DNA of 53,380 nucleotides from Sphingomonadaceae bacterium (GCA_947473355.1 CANJCQ010000020.1:1-53380), one strand, 5' to 3'; positions 42,306 to 51,256 are shown, counted from the first letter of the stretch. Program-made: numbers and translations. The notes: generated by a model not told the origin, from the letters alone.

Positions 42306-43784
42306 TCATGCCAGCATCTTCACACTGGCCGCTGATTCGCCCCACAGCGGCACCTTGTCCGGCCCCGGTTTCTCCGAGACGATCCACTTGACGATCCGCC
42401 GCATCGGCTCGATCCCGTCCTGCGGTCCGACGAGGCCAGCGCCGTTAAAGCCATAGCCGAGTTCGACAAAGCGTTGCCCGCCATGCAGCGCGCCCTTGTG
42501 CCGCACCACCTCCCACAGGTTTGCGGGCCACACGCCCACGGTCTGCGTATAAGCGTCGATCACGTCGAGCACTTCCTCGAGCGTATCGACAGGGATGATG
42601 TTGATCGTGCGGTCGGCGAGGTATTCCCAGAAATCGACCCGGTCGCTGGTGTGCGAAATCAGAATCGCGCCTTCATCATCCTGGCCGCCGATCACGGTGT
42701 AGAAATCGTCGGACAGCCGCAGCATGTCGACCTGGCTCTTGAGCTCGCGGTCATAGTGCTTGGGCTTGGTCGAGATGACATCGGGCAATGCCAGCATGGC
42801 ATCGTAGGTCTTCTGCCCCAGCAGTTTCAGCTTCTCGATGGCGTCATCGTCCGTCCCGCACATCACATAGACCAGCCGGCTGGCCGAACAGGCGACCTGG
42901 TTGCCGGTGGCGAAGTCTGCGGCGAGGCGGCGGCCGACGTCGATCATCGCCTCTGCGCTGTCCAGCGCCTCGGGGCCGACAATCGAGGCGGAGCGCTTGG
43001 GATCGAGGCTGATCAGCTCGATGCCCGGCTGGATATATTTGGTGACATGCTTGACGCTGGCAAAGCCGCCCCAGGCACAGATTTTCTCGATGTTGTGCGG
43101 CTGATAGATCTTCGATTCGAGCGCCTCGTCGCCGCCGCGCCAATAGGCCACGGCAAGGTGCTTGGTGACCGGATGGTCAGGCGCCATGTCGACCATGGTG
43201 CGGGCGATGGCGGCAGTGGTGAAGGGATCGTTCGAGGGCACCTTGATGATCATGTCGCCGCGCGTCACCGCGCCGCGAATGATCGTCAGCGCGCCCAGCA
43301 CCGGGCCGTTGCCCGCGACGATATGCAACTGGCGCGAGCCATAGGCGCGGATGCCGACAGTGCAGCCGTTGAGCTGCTGTTCGACCCAGCCTTCGAGGTG
43401 GTCGATGCCGATGTTGAAATCGACCATCTTCCTGATCCGGTCCTTGTCGAACATGAAGGGCAGGTCGTGATAGAACTGGTCCATGATCGGCTTGGTGGTC
43501 GGCGCCGTGTCGTAGGAGTACTCAAGCGCCTCCTGAAGGTAGGCATTGCTCCTGATATCGAGCCGGGGGCCAAGCTCGCCGAGATAGTCGAGGATCTGAT
43601 CGATGGAGAGCTCGTACATGTCGTCCATCAGCCGGGGGCTGGCGAGCGGAATGCGGTCGATGATCTTGTGCGGATCGGGGGCGAGGAAAGTGATATCCCC
43701 GCCACGCCCGCCGAATTCGATCAGGTCGCTCTCGATAACGTGGCCGCGCAGCACGGCATAGGAAATGGGTCGCTTAGCCATCAT
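42306..43784 (-). CDS. LuxC-like acyl-CoA/acyl-protein reductase
   Basis: The product is 492 residues, an aldehyde-dehydrogenase-fold acyl reductase of the LuxC family. IVAGNGPVLGALTIIRGAVTRGD is the nucleotide-binding part, and QVACSASRLVYV near residue 298 holds the likely nucleophile Cys. LuxC accepts an activated acyl chain and reduces it with NADPH to the aldehyde. Here it follows a LuxE-like synthetase, 5 bp apart, so the pair should reduce a carboxylic acid to an aldehyde. The ATG at 43784 has GGGAG 10 nt before it. There is no luxAB or luxD, so no light emission is implied. Confidence 0.88.
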   Translation of the reverse strand: MMAKRPISYAVLRGHVIESDLIEFGGRGGDITFLAPDPHKIIDRIPLASPRLMDDMYELSIDQILDYLGELGPRLDIRSNAYLQEALEYSYDTAPTTKPIMDQFYHDLPFMFDKDRIRKMVDFNIGIDHLEGWVEQQLNGCTVGIRAYGSRQLHIVAGNGPVLGALTIIRGAVTRGDMIIKVPSNDPFTTAAIARTMVDMAPDHPVTKHLAVAYWRGGDEALESKIYQPHNIEKICAWGGFASVKHVTKYIQPGIELISLDPKRSASIVGPEALDSAEAMIDVGRRLAADFATGNQVACSASRLVYVMCGTDDDAIEKLKLLGQKTYDAMLALPDVISTKPKHYDRELKSQVDMLRLSDDFYTVIGGQDDEGAILISHTSDRVDFWEYLADRTINIIPVDTLEEVLDVIDAYTQTVGVWPANLWEVVRHKGALHGGQRFVELGYGFNGAGLVGPQDGIEPMRRIVKWIVSEKPGPDKVPLWGESAASVKMLA

Positions 43785-43789
43785 GTCGT

Positions 43790-45238
43790 TTAACTCCCAA
43801 ACCCCGTCAAAAACTCCATCGCTTCCGCCTGCGCCCCCGGCGTTGCCGCGCAAGTGATCTTGTCATCGCCGCCCTGGGCTTCGCTGACCCGCTGGATATG
43901 CTTTTCGATCGCCACCGAGGTGCGCCCGCATTCGCATTGGTGATCCCAGTCGATGGTGACCAGATCGCCGGTCACCAGCCCGCCCCAGCAGCTTTCAGCC
44001 GTCATGTCGAAGAAAGCGGCGCGGCCGGTCTGTTTGGCGGTGCGCGGCAGCGGCTGGCCGGTCTCGAGATCGAGCAGATAAGGCGTGACCCAGGGCGGCA
44101 GGTGATAACGGTCGTGATCGCACAGCACCGAGAAGCTGTTCATCTCGGTCATGCCGTAGGATGCGATCATGCGGGGCGTGTTGAAGAACTTGCAGATCAC
44201 CTCTTCAAGATCATCCGGCAGCGGCACGCCCTTGGCCCCGCCGCCGCCCATGAACACTGAATCAGGGGCGAAGACGCCGCTGAGGCCTTCCTCCAGCCCG
44301 CGTTTGGCGGCGGCATAGAGGAGATTCGAGGTGCTCATCACGAAGACGCGCTTGCCGGACAGTTCGCGGATCATCTTGTTGACGAACTGGAGCTGCTGGT
44401 CGCCCATATTGGCCTGCTGGGCTTCCCACTCGCCGCGCCGCGCGAGCAATGATTCGGGCACGTCGACCTTGCTGGCATCGCCCTTGGCAGCCGCTGCGCG
44501 CAGCCGCGCGGCGAGCCACATCAGGTCGGAGGAGAGCTTCATGTCGAAGCAATAGTGCCAGTAATCCGGATCGCCGAGCGCGAAGGCCTGGCACGAATAT
44601 TTGCCGAAAGCGCCCATCGAGGCGTGGCCATCGCGATAGAGCGGGATGATCGCGTGGATCTTGTCGGTGATGTCGCCGGGCTTGGGATCTTGTCCGAATT
44701 TCTGCGCCAGCTGCACCCGCAGGCCCCACATCGAGAGGAAATAGTCGCGCTTTGATTTGGGATAGAACGACATGGTGCCGCTGGAACCCGAGCTTGCGCC
44801 GACATCGAGCGGGGTCTCCTCGCGGATCTTGGTCAGCCAGCTGTCGATCGAATCGCACTGCGACACATCGACGCCGTTCGGATCGTGGCGGGTCAGCTTG
44901 CCGAGCCACTGGTTGAGCTTGCCGAACTGCTGTTTGGCGAGCAGCGAGACCGGATAGCTTTTGTAAACATCGTGCGGCATAAGCAGCGGGGCGAGTTCGT
45001 TGAAGCTGCCGATGTGGGTGATGCTCTGGCCATCGGCGAGCTTCTTGAGCATCTGCACCTGCTCCATCCGCTCCTCGAAGCGCAGTTGCATCGCGGCGAG
45101 CTGCACAGCCTCGACATGCGCGCGCTCCAGCAAATGGATCCTGGTGTTGTGGTGGCCGAAATGCTCGTAGGGATCATTCATCCACGCTTGCGCTTCGCGC
45201 TCGATCGCACTGTCGCGGGCTGGTGCCAAGGTTGCCAT
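43790..45238 (-). CDS. LuxE/PaaK-like acyl-activating synthetase
   Basis: The product is 482 residues, adenylate-forming. The phosphate loop is SSGSSGTMSFYPKS, the core motif is SYGMTEMNSF, and VTGDLVTID follows. The segment CECGRT matches the zinc-like finger seen in phenylacetate-CoA-ligase relatives. In LuxE an enzyme Cys takes the acyl group from acyl-AMP before passing it to LuxC; Cys residues at ESCWGG and KITCAATPG are candidates. The protein is longer than Vibrio LuxE (about 370). It is upstream of the reductase and probably transcribed with it; the two together make a carboxylic-acid-reductase module. Confidence 0.82.
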   Translation of the reverse strand: MATLAPARDSAIEREAQAWMNDPYEHFGHHNTRIHLLERAHVEAVQLAAMQLRFEERMEQVQMLKKLADGQSITHIGSFNELAPLLMPHDVYKSYPVSLLAKQQFGKLNQWLGKLTRHDPNGVDVSQCDSIDSWLTKIREETPLDVGASSGSSGTMSFYPKSKRDYFLSMWGLRVQLAQKFGQDPKPGDITDKIHAIIPLYRDGHASMGAFGKYSCQAFALGDPDYWHYCFDMKLSSDLMWLAARLRAAAAKGDASKVDVPESLLARRGEWEAQQANMGDQQLQFVNKMIRELSGKRVFVMSTSNLLYAAAKRGLEEGLSGVFAPDSVFMGGGGAKGVPLPDDLEEVICKFFNTPRMIASYGMTEMNSFSVLCDHDRYHLPPWVTPYLLDLETGQPLPRTAKQTGRAAFFDMTAESCWGGLVTGDLVTIDWDHQCECGRTSVAIEKHIQRVSEAQGGDDKITCAATPGAQAEAMEFLTGFGS

Positions 45239-45322
45239 AATCTCTCTCCACCTCTTGTCTTTTCGGTAAAATCGCCTTGAACGGCCGCCAAGGCAAGCGC
45301 ATTTGCACCAACCACCCATTCT

Positions 45323-45462
45323 CGTCATCCTGGACTTGTTTCAGGATCCATCGTGCCGCATGTTGAGAGGCTGCGGATTGAAGCGCGACGGCTCGGTTTG
45401 CTGATAACACAAGGCTCCGGCGCAAACCGAGGAATGGACCCTGAAACAAGTTCAGGGTGACG
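45323..45462. repeat. REP-like inverted element, family A, copy 3
   Basis: The arms at 45323-45350 and 45435-45462 are inverted. It fills the gap between the LuxE-like gene (divergent) and the aldo/keto reductase gene. Right arm sequence is the same as in copy 2. Nothing else is seen in 45239-45487. Confidence 0.85.
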
Positions 45463-45487
45463 AATAGTGTAAGGGAGAGCGAAAGCC

Positions 45488-46552
45488 ATGCAACTTGATG
45501 ATTACCGCCTGCTCGGCCGTTCGGGCCTGCGCGTGTCGCCGCTGGCGCTGGGCACCATGACCTTCGGTGTTGGCGAAGGCAGCTGGGGTTCCAGCGAGGA
45601 CGAAGCCAAAGCCATGATCGACATGTTCATCGAACGCGGCGGCAATTTCATCGATACGGCAGACTTCTATGGCAATATGGGCGGCAGCGAGGAATGGCTG
45701 GGGCGGCTGGTCAAGGGCCGGCGCAATCCGCTGGTCATTTCGACCAAATATTCGCTGACCACCCAGCCCGGCAATCCCAATGCCGCGGGCAACCACCGCA
45801 AGAACATGGTGCTTTCGGTGGAAGACAGCCTGCGCCGGATGCAGACCGATTATATCGACCTGCTCTATCTCCACATGTGGGATTTCCGCACGCCGGTGGA
45901 TGAGATCCTGCGCGCTTTCGATGATCTCGTGCGCGCGGGCAAAGTGCTCTACATCGGCCTTTCGGACACCCCCGCCTGGCAGGCCAGCCGCATGCAGGCC
46001 ATTGCCGAGCTGCGCGGCTGGACCCAGTTCTGCGCGCTGCAGATCTGCTACAGCCTGATCGAGCGCACGGTGGAGCGCGAGCTGATCCCGATGGCGAAGG
46101 AAATGGGCATGGGCGTTTCCCCCTGGGCACCGCTCGGCCAGGGCGTTCTGACCGGAAAATATACCCGCGCCGATCTCGACCTCGGCGCAGGATCGATGGG
46201 CGACATCAGCTCGCGCAAGGCGATCAATGCCATGACCGGCAAACTGACCGCGAAGAACCTTGATGTCGCCGATGTCGTGGTGGAAGTTGCCAAGGAGATT
46301 GGCTGCACCGCCGCCCAGCTTGCCGTGGCCTGGACCTTGCAGAATCCGGCGGTCTGCTCACCGGTCATTGGCGTGCGCACGCCTGAGCAGCTGGAAGACA
46401 ACCTCGGTGGGCTGGCAGTCGATATCTCGGCGGATCAGCTGGCAAGGCTGAACGCTGTCAGCGCAGTGCCGCCGGTTTTCCCGATCGACGTGCTCAAGAG
46501 CCCGGCCGAAGGGATGATGATGGGCGGGGTGAAGGTCGAGGAGCGAGGTTGA
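45488..46552 (+). CDS. Aldo/keto reductase
   Basis: The product is 354 residues, an NADPH-dependent (beta/alpha)8 oxidoreductase. The catalytic tetrad is Asp and Tyr in NFIDTADFYG, Lys in VISTKYS and His in LLYLHMWD. The cofactor region near the C-terminus has SPVIGVRTPEQLEDNLGGL. It resembles the YajO/Tas-like aldehyde reductases. Divergent from the LuxE-like gene, it could reduce the aldehyde made by the LuxC-like enzyme to an alcohol, which is inference. A clear GGGAGAG lies before the ATG. Confidence 0.93.
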   Translation: MQLDDYRLLGRSGLRVSPLALGTMTFGVGEGSWGSSEDEAKAMIDMFIERGGNFIDTADFYGNMGGSEEWLGRLVKGRRNPLVISTKYSLTTQPGNPNAAGNHRKNMVLSVEDSLRRMQTDYIDLLYLHMWDFRTPVDEILRAFDDLVRAGKVLYIGLSDTPAWQASRMQAIAELRGWTQFCALQICYSLIERTVERELIPMAKEMGMGVSPWAPLGQGVLTGKYTRADLDLGAGSMGDISSRKAINAMTGKLTAKNLDVADVVVEVAKEIGCTAAQLAVAWTLQNPAVCSPVIGVRTPEQLEDNLGGLAVDISADQLARLNAVSAVPPVFPIDVLKSPAEGMMMGGVKVEERG

Positions 46553-46684
46553 AACTCCTCCCCCATCGGGGGAGTTGGCATGAGTCAAACGAATGCCGGA
46601 GTGGGTCAGTGCGCGACTTTTCGCTCTGCCGCACCCCCTCCGTCAGCCTTCGCAGGGCTGCCACCTCCCCCGGAAGGGGAGGAT
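46553..46684. repeat. REP-like element pair, family D, copy 4
   Basis: Hairpin one CTCCCCCATCGGGGGAG just after the aldo/keto reductase stop; hairpin two CCTCCCCCGGAAGGGGAGG at 46664-46682. It separates two convergent genes and could terminate both. Confidence 0.8.
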
Positions 46685-46689
46685 CTATT

Positions 46690-47181
46690 TTAAAGCGAAC
46701 TCGCCGAAGCGAACATCGTGAAAATCCGCTCGGCAAACAGCCACTTGCCATCCACGCGGCGGTGGGTGTCGCGGTATTCGCCCATGATCGCGTGAACCGT
46801 GCCGTAGATCGTGCCGTTCATTACGCAGGTCGAGGTCGCATGGTCGCCGTCGACTTCGACGATCAGGTTGTGGATCAGCGGCACCGGGTGCGCCGTGCCC
46901 TTGTTATGCGACATCTGCGCGTGGACCGCGGCGCGGCCCTCGTGGCGATAGCTGACTGTGAATTCGGACTTGTCGGGGTGGCCCTGGCGCAGCTCGAAAG
47001 CGCCATCCTCGGTGAACAGCGCGCCGACCTGATCGGGCTGGTCATAGCGGATGCAGCGGGCATAGGTGTGGATCAGCTCGGCAATGTCGAGGCGCGCTTC
47101 GACGCGGTCTAACCGTTCGAGCCGCTGGGCGAGGGCTGCTTCGCCTGCTTGTCTGGCCGCGTCCATGTCAGGAGACAGCAT
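46690..47181 (-). CDS. SnoaL-like/nuclear transport factor 2 family protein
   Basis: The product is 163 residues. The fold pattern is clear: an initial helix pair with DIAELIHTYARCIRYDQPDQVGALFTEDGAFEL, then strands ending in GKWLFAERIFTMF. Members act as isomerases, dehydratases or small binding proteins in polyketide, steroid and aromatic pathways (for example ketosteroid isomerase-like). The start at 47181 overlaps the previous gene by 14 nt; an ATG at 47166 directly follows that stop and is equally possible. It belongs to the minus-strand run with the 114-aa gene, the SDR and the flavoprotein. Confidence 0.85.
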   Translation of the reverse strand: MLSPDMDAARQAGEAALAQRLERLDRVEARLDIAELIHTYARCIRYDQPDQVGALFTEDGAFELRQGHPDKSEFTVSYRHEGRAAVHAQMSHNKGTAHPVPLIHNLIVEVDGDHATSTCVMNGTIYGTVHAIMGEYRDTHRRVDGKWLFAERIFTMFASASSL

Positions 47182-47512
47182 CGGCAGTCGAACGCACGAT
47201 CTTCATGTGCGCACGCAATTTGGCATGCTTGGCCTCGTCCGGCCCCTGGACTTCGACCGCCAGCGCAATGTGGGCAAAGCTCAGCGTCATGTTCATCAGC
47301 CGCTGCTCTGCTGCATCGAAGGCATCGAGCTTCTTGGTATCGAGCAGATCGAGCGCAGGGGCGAGCAGGTCCTTCATGACATCATGGTAGGCTTGGCGCT
47401 CTTCGGGCGTGGTGTCGCTGCGCAATTGCGCGCGGTTGGCGGTGCCAGCGATAGCGAAACGCTCGGCGAAAGGTTCGAGCGCAGCGAAGCCGGGAGGAAG
47501 CGTGTTGGGCAT
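47168..47512 (-). CDS. Conserved-looking 114-residue protein, function unknown
   Basis: The product is probably all helical: AALEPFAERFAIAGTANRAQLRSDTTPEERQAYHDVMKDLL and LDLLDTKKLDAFDAAEQRLMNMTLSFAHIALAV. There is no signal peptide, Cys, or recognised motif. Its tight packing (3 nt after the SDR stop, overlapping the SnoaL-like gene) and good coding character make it a real gene. Given its neighbours I expect an accessory role in the same pathway, but the sequence does not show one. Confidence 0.7.
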   Translation of the reverse strand: MPNTLPPGFAALEPFAERFAIAGTANRAQLRSDTTPEERQAYHDVMKDLLAPALDLLDTKKLDAFDAAEQRLMNMTLSFAHIALAVEVQGPDEAKHAKLRAHMKIVRSTADAVS

Positions 47513-47515
47513 TTG

Positions 47516-48301
47516 TCAGTTCTCCAGTCGGTAGTCGCAGGCCGCCTTGATCGTGTTCATCCGTTTTTCGACCCCGCGCCATACGTCCTTGTGGGTGACG
47601 ATGTGGGCCATATTCTGTTCGATGGCATCCGCCACCATTTCGCCGACGTCGGCGGCGGTGATAGTCACTTCGGGCATATAGTCGGAATATTTGCGGACAT
47701 CCCCGCCGATCTTGACGGTGTTGGTGCCGAGATTGGTCGCGACATAGCCCGGGCACAGCACCGAGACGCCGACCCCACGCGGCGCCATTTCGCTGCGGAG
47801 CTGCTCGCCCAGCGCGGTTACACCGAATTTCGCCACCGAATAGGCACCGACTCCGCCCACCGTGGTGGTGAGGCCAGCCTGCGAGGAGGTGAGCACAATG
47901 TGGCCGCGCCCTCGCTCGCGGAAATCTGCGGCAAAGGCGAAAACGCCATTGGCCACGCCGCCTAGGTTGATCGCGACAATCCGGTCATAGCTTTCGGGGT
48001 CCATGTCCGCGAATTCCTGGCCGTTGGGCGAAATGCCGGCATTGCAGCACAGCACATCAACCGGGCCGAAAGCGGCCTCGGCCTCAGCTTTCGCCTTGGC
48101 CCAGGCCTCGCGATTGCGGACGTCGAGCTGCACCCCGCGGATCGAATTGCCACGCTCCGCCGTCACCGCGGCGAGTGCCTCGGCATCGATATCGGCGATA
48201 GTGACGGGAATGCCGCGCTTCAGGAATGCATCGGCCATGCCGAGCCCCAGCCCGGAGGCGCCGCCGCTGATGAAAGCGTGTTTGGCGGTAGTCAGGTCCA
48301 T
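47516..48301 (-). CDS. Short-chain dehydrogenase/reductase
   Basis: The product is 261 residues. A Rossmann start ISGGASGLGLGMADAF (the GxxxGxG motif), ADIDAEAL with Asp after strand 2 indicating preference for NAD(H), CNAGIS (NAG), SSQAG with the catalytic Ser, and YSVAK with Tyr and Lys. It is a classical SDR acting on a secondary alcohol or ketone. It lies between the flavoprotein (12 bp) and the 114-aa gene (3 bp), one operon. Substrate unknown; steroid or terpenoid alcohol is plausible from the neighbours. Confidence 0.93.
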   Translation of the reverse strand: MDLTTAKHAFISGGASGLGLGMADAFLKRGIPVTIADIDAEALAAVTAERGNSIRGVQLDVRNREAWAKAKAEAEAAFGPVDVLCCNAGISPNGQEFADMDPESYDRIVAINLGGVANGVFAFAADFRERGRGHIVLTSSQAGLTTTVGGVGAYSVAKFGVTALGEQLRSEMAPRGVGVSVLCPGYVATNLGTNTVKIGGDVRKYSDYMPEVTITAADVGEMVADAIEQNMAHIVTHKDVWRGVEKRMNTIKAACDYRLEN

Positions 48302-48313
48302 TTCAAATTCTCC

Positions 48314-50020
48314 TCAGATTAGCGCGTCCACCCCGCCCCTGCCCCGGATCGTTTCCGCCGCGCGGCAGCCCGAGAAGACGCAGTCACCCAGCGACAGTCC
48401 GCTGACATAATAATGCGAACACATGCCGACCGCCGTGCGGCCTGCCGCATAGAGGCCTTTGACCTTGCCGCCCTCGCTTGAGAACACCTCGCCGCTATCC
48501 TCATCGACGACCAGCCCGCCGACGGTGATCGCCGAGGTCGGCGAGAACTTGGCGCCAAGCCCGATGTCGTTGGCAAAGAACGGCGCTTCGATGATCTTGC
48601 GGCGCAGCTTTTCGCCCTTGTCCATCGCATCGGACTTTCCGGCATCGATGGCAGCATTGTAGTCGGCGATGGTTCTGGCGAGGCGATCTGCCGGAACGCC
48701 GATTTTCTGCGCCAATTCCTCGATGGTATCGGCACTGGTGGTGTAGTCGTTCTCGATCGCCTTGAACTGCACCTTCTGGAAGAACATCTTCTTCATCGTG
48801 TGCATTTCATCGACGACGAGCTTCCACAGCGGGGCATCCATGATCAGCCAGCCCTTGCCCCCGGCCCGCCCGAACAGCGCCTCGCCGGTGCGCGCACCGT
48901 AAAACTCCTCGTTGACCAGTCGCTCGCCATTGCCGTCGATCGAGACCGACTTGGTGAAGCCTGCGGGCGGATAGAGGAATTTCCAGGCGGATATGCGGTC
49001 GAGATGGTCAGTCTTGGCGCCGACCGTCATGCCGAGCTTGATGCCCGAACCATCGTCGGCAATTGTGCCGAGCGGCGAGACGCCGAGGTAATCGGGCGAG
49101 GTCTTCTCGAGCATGGTGCGGTTGTAGATGAAGCCGCCTGCCGAGAGCACCACGCCCTTTTTCACCCGGATGCGCATGGGCTTTGCCTTGCGCTCCAGCC
49201 CCACGATATTGCCCTTGAGCCGGTCCGCCACGCCAAGCACCGCGACGACGAAATGGTTGACCGCCGCCATGTATTTCGCATGACGCCAGGCCGCAAAACC
49301 GGGCGCGATGCGCAGCACTTCGACGCCCACGACAGCGCCATCCTTGTCGACCACCATCCGCGTCGCGCGGGTCTGGCGGAAGAAGCGGACATTGGGCTGC
49401 GCTTCCATCGAAGCGATCAGCGGCGGCAGCAGATATTGTCCCGAAAGCTTGGTGGGCTCGCCGCCACCCGGGGGCTTGGCGCGGTGGCCGCGCTGGACGG
49501 CAGAAGCCCGGGCGCGGCCGGGGACGGTGACTTCATTGCCCGAATAATAGAGCGAGGCATCATTGGGATAGCTGGTCTTCTCGTCAGTCGCCGGGCCGCC
49601 GAAACGGGCGCCATAGCTTTCCAGCCAATCCTGCACTTTGGGCGAGGCCGCCGCGAACCTACGCACCGTATCCTGCCGCACGATATTGCCGGTTTCGAAC
49701 TCGAGATAGTTGGCAAGGTTCTCCACGCTGTCTTCCAACCCGGCCTCCTTCTGCGAGGGGGTGCCGCCGCCCATATAGACGACCCCGCCCGAGAGCTTCG
49801 AGGCCCCGCCGCCATCGCCGCGATCAATCGCGATGACATCAATCGACTTGTCCTCCGAAGTGCGCAGCGCCGCGCTGACCCCGGCCATGCCGACGCCCAC
49901 CACCAGCACATCGCATTCCGCGTCCCATGTTTCGGCATAGGGATTGTCAACTATGCGCGCCGGTTCGACCCGGGTGGCGGTATCGACCATATCGTCCAGA
50001 AAGCGATGGTCCGGCTGCAT
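48314..50020 (-). CDS. FAD-dependent dehydrogenase, ketosteroid-dehydrogenase-like
   Basis: The product is 568 residues. The FAD site VVGVGMAGVSAALRTSE is at about 40-56, with IAIDRGDGGGASKLSGGVVYMGGG. VVLSAGGFIYN and the C-terminal YYVSGLSLGDCVFSGCRAAE complete the flavin site. This is the fumarate reductase/3-ketosteroid-delta1-dehydrogenase superfamily, flavoproteins that introduce or remove C-C double bonds beside a ketone. The start at 50020 has AGGGGAG upstream and removes a spurious 45-residue extension. It is first in the minus-strand operon FAD-SDR-114aa-SnoaL. The exact substrate is not readable. Confidence 0.87.
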   Translation of the reverse strand: MQPDHRFLDDMVDTATRVEPARIVDNPYAETWDAECDVLVVGVGMAGVSAALRTSEDKSIDVIAIDRGDGGGASKLSGGVVYMGGGTPSQKEAGLEDSVENLANYLEFETGNIVRQDTVRRFAAASPKVQDWLESYGARFGGPATDEKTSYPNDASLYYSGNEVTVPGRARASAVQRGHRAKPPGGGEPTKLSGQYLLPPLIASMEAQPNVRFFRQTRATRMVVDKDGAVVGVEVLRIAPGFAAWRHAKYMAAVNHFVVAVLGVADRLKGNIVGLERKAKPMRIRVKKGVVLSAGGFIYNRTMLEKTSPDYLGVSPLGTIADDGSGIKLGMTVGAKTDHLDRISAWKFLYPPAGFTKSVSIDGNGERLVNEEFYGARTGEALFGRAGGKGWLIMDAPLWKLVVDEMHTMKKMFFQKVQFKAIENDYTTSADTIEELAQKIGVPADRLARTIADYNAAIDAGKSDAMDKGEKLRRKIIEAPFFANDIGLGAKFSPTSAITVGGLVVDEDSGEVFSSEGGKVKGLYAAGRTAVGMCSHYYVSGLSLGDCVFSGCRAAETIRGRGGVDALI

Positions 50021-50247
50021 TGTAACTACTCCCCTCGCCCGGCGGCGGCCTCGTCCTGCCCATTGCGACAGCGCGTTTATTGCATCCTCGGCAGATGGAA
50101 TCAGGCCCACCTTGCATTGCTTGGCGCATTGATAACATGGCGGCCCGCATTGCAACCGGGAAATTCCCGCAAAGGATTGACCTCGCCCCGATCCTGACCG
50201 AACCTGCTGTCAGGCCGGTAGATCGGCCGGAAGTCCGGGAGAGACCA

Positions 50248-50763
50248 ATGACAATCGCATCGCGCTATGGCGAGCTGTTCCAGATGAGCTATATCACCCG
50301 CGATCTCGATGCCGCGATGGCGCATTGCAAGGCCGAGATGGGCATCGAACATTTCGACACCACCGATGCCGAGGTCGAGGTGCTGTCATTCGGCAAAATG
50401 CGCCCGCTCAAGATCCGCGCCGCCTTCGCCAACATTGGCCGCAACCAGTTCGAGCTGATCCAGCCGATTTCAGGGGCGATCGAGATCTATACCGACGAAG
50501 TCGACCTATCGAAGCACATCATCAACTTCCATCACATTGCCATCGCGGTTCGCGGCGGGCTTGACCAGTGGCGCGCGTTGCTCGCCGAAGTGCGCGCCAG
50601 CGGCGATGACTTTGCCTTTCTCTCGCCGGTCGAAGCGACTGAGGAAGACAAAGTGTGTTTCTGCTACGTCGATACCCGCAAGCGGCTGGGGCTTTATACC
50701 GAATATCTCTGGGTGGACGAGGCAATCAAGCCGATCCCGGCGATGCCCGATCTGGACGGCTGA
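50248..50763 (+). CDS. VOC superfamily protein (glyoxalase-like)
   Basis: The product is 171 residues. ELFQMSYITRDLDAAMAHCKAEMGI is the usual N-terminal VOC strand-helix, and FHHIAIAVRGGLDQWRALLAEVRASG the second module. YTEYLW near the end supplies a candidate metal-binding Glu. VOC proteins include glyoxalases, epimerases and extradiol dioxygenases; two modules in one chain fit. The ATG at 50248 has GGGAGAG 5-8 nt upstream. It is divergent from the FAD dehydrogenase, so the two probably share a control region in 50021-50247. Confidence 0.85.
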   Translation: MTIASRYGELFQMSYITRDLDAAMAHCKAEMGIEHFDTTDAEVEVLSFGKMRPLKIRAAFANIGRNQFELIQPISGAIEIYTDEVDLSKHIINFHHIAIAVRGGLDQWRALLAEVRASGDDFAFLSPVEATEEDKVCFCYVDTRKRLGLYTEYLWVDEAIKPIPAMPDLDG

Positions 50764-50860
50764 TTCTTCGGACAAGAGTTGCAGGGCCACCGGATTTGAC
50801 TTTGCGCAAAGTTGCGCAGGCTGGATCAGGCTAACTGGGGTGCTCACAGCGGAGATACCC

Positions 50861-51256
50861 ATGGAGCAAAGCCGGCCAGCCAATACGCCTTACGATCTCG
50901 TGGGCGGCATGCCTGCTGTCCGGCAAATCGTCGACCGTTTCTACGATCTGCTTGAGCAAAACCCGGACTATGCCGCGCTGCGCGCGCTGCATGCTCTGGA
51001 TCTTGCGCCGATGCGAGGTTCGCTCTCGGGCTTTCTCGCAGCTTGGCTTGGCGGCCCTCGCGACTGGTTTAGCGAAAATCCCGGCAAGTGCATGATGTCG
51101 GCCCACCGCAATGTGACAATGAGCGCCGAGACCGGCAGCCAGTGGGCCAAGGCAATGGCCTGCGCGATCGCAGATTCGACCATCGAGCCGGAATTGGGCG
51201 CCAAGATGTCTGGTGCCCTGGGCGATCTCGCGCGCAGCATGGCAGGGCGGACCTGA
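50861..51256 (+). CDS. Group II truncated haemoglobin
   Basis: The product is 131 residues, a 2-on-2 globin. MPAVRQIVDRFYDLLEQNPDY is the A-B helix region with the Phe-Tyr pair (B9-B10), LSGFLAAWLGGPRDWF is the E helix, and CMMSAHRNVTMSAETGSQW carries the proximal His. Such globins bind O2 or NO and deal with nitrosative or oxygen stress. A GGAG sequence precedes the ATG. It follows the VOC gene in the same direction after 97 bp, so cotranscription is possible. Confidence 0.88.
   Translation: MEQSRPANTPYDLVGGMPAVRQIVDRFYDLLEQNPDYAALRALHALDLAPMRGSLSGFLAAWLGGPRDWFSENPGKCMMSAHRNVTMSAETGSQWAKAMACAIADSTIEPELGAKMSGALGDLARSMAGRT

Noticed and set aside
42474..43793. Plus-strand frame of 439 codons
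   Set aside because: Antisense of the LuxC-like reductase; rich in His/Asp/Arg as typical of a GC-rich shadow frame.
42306..45238. Bioluminescence operon
   Set aside because: Only LuxC- and LuxE-like genes are present; no luciferase subunits or LuxD-type transferase, so light emission is not supported.
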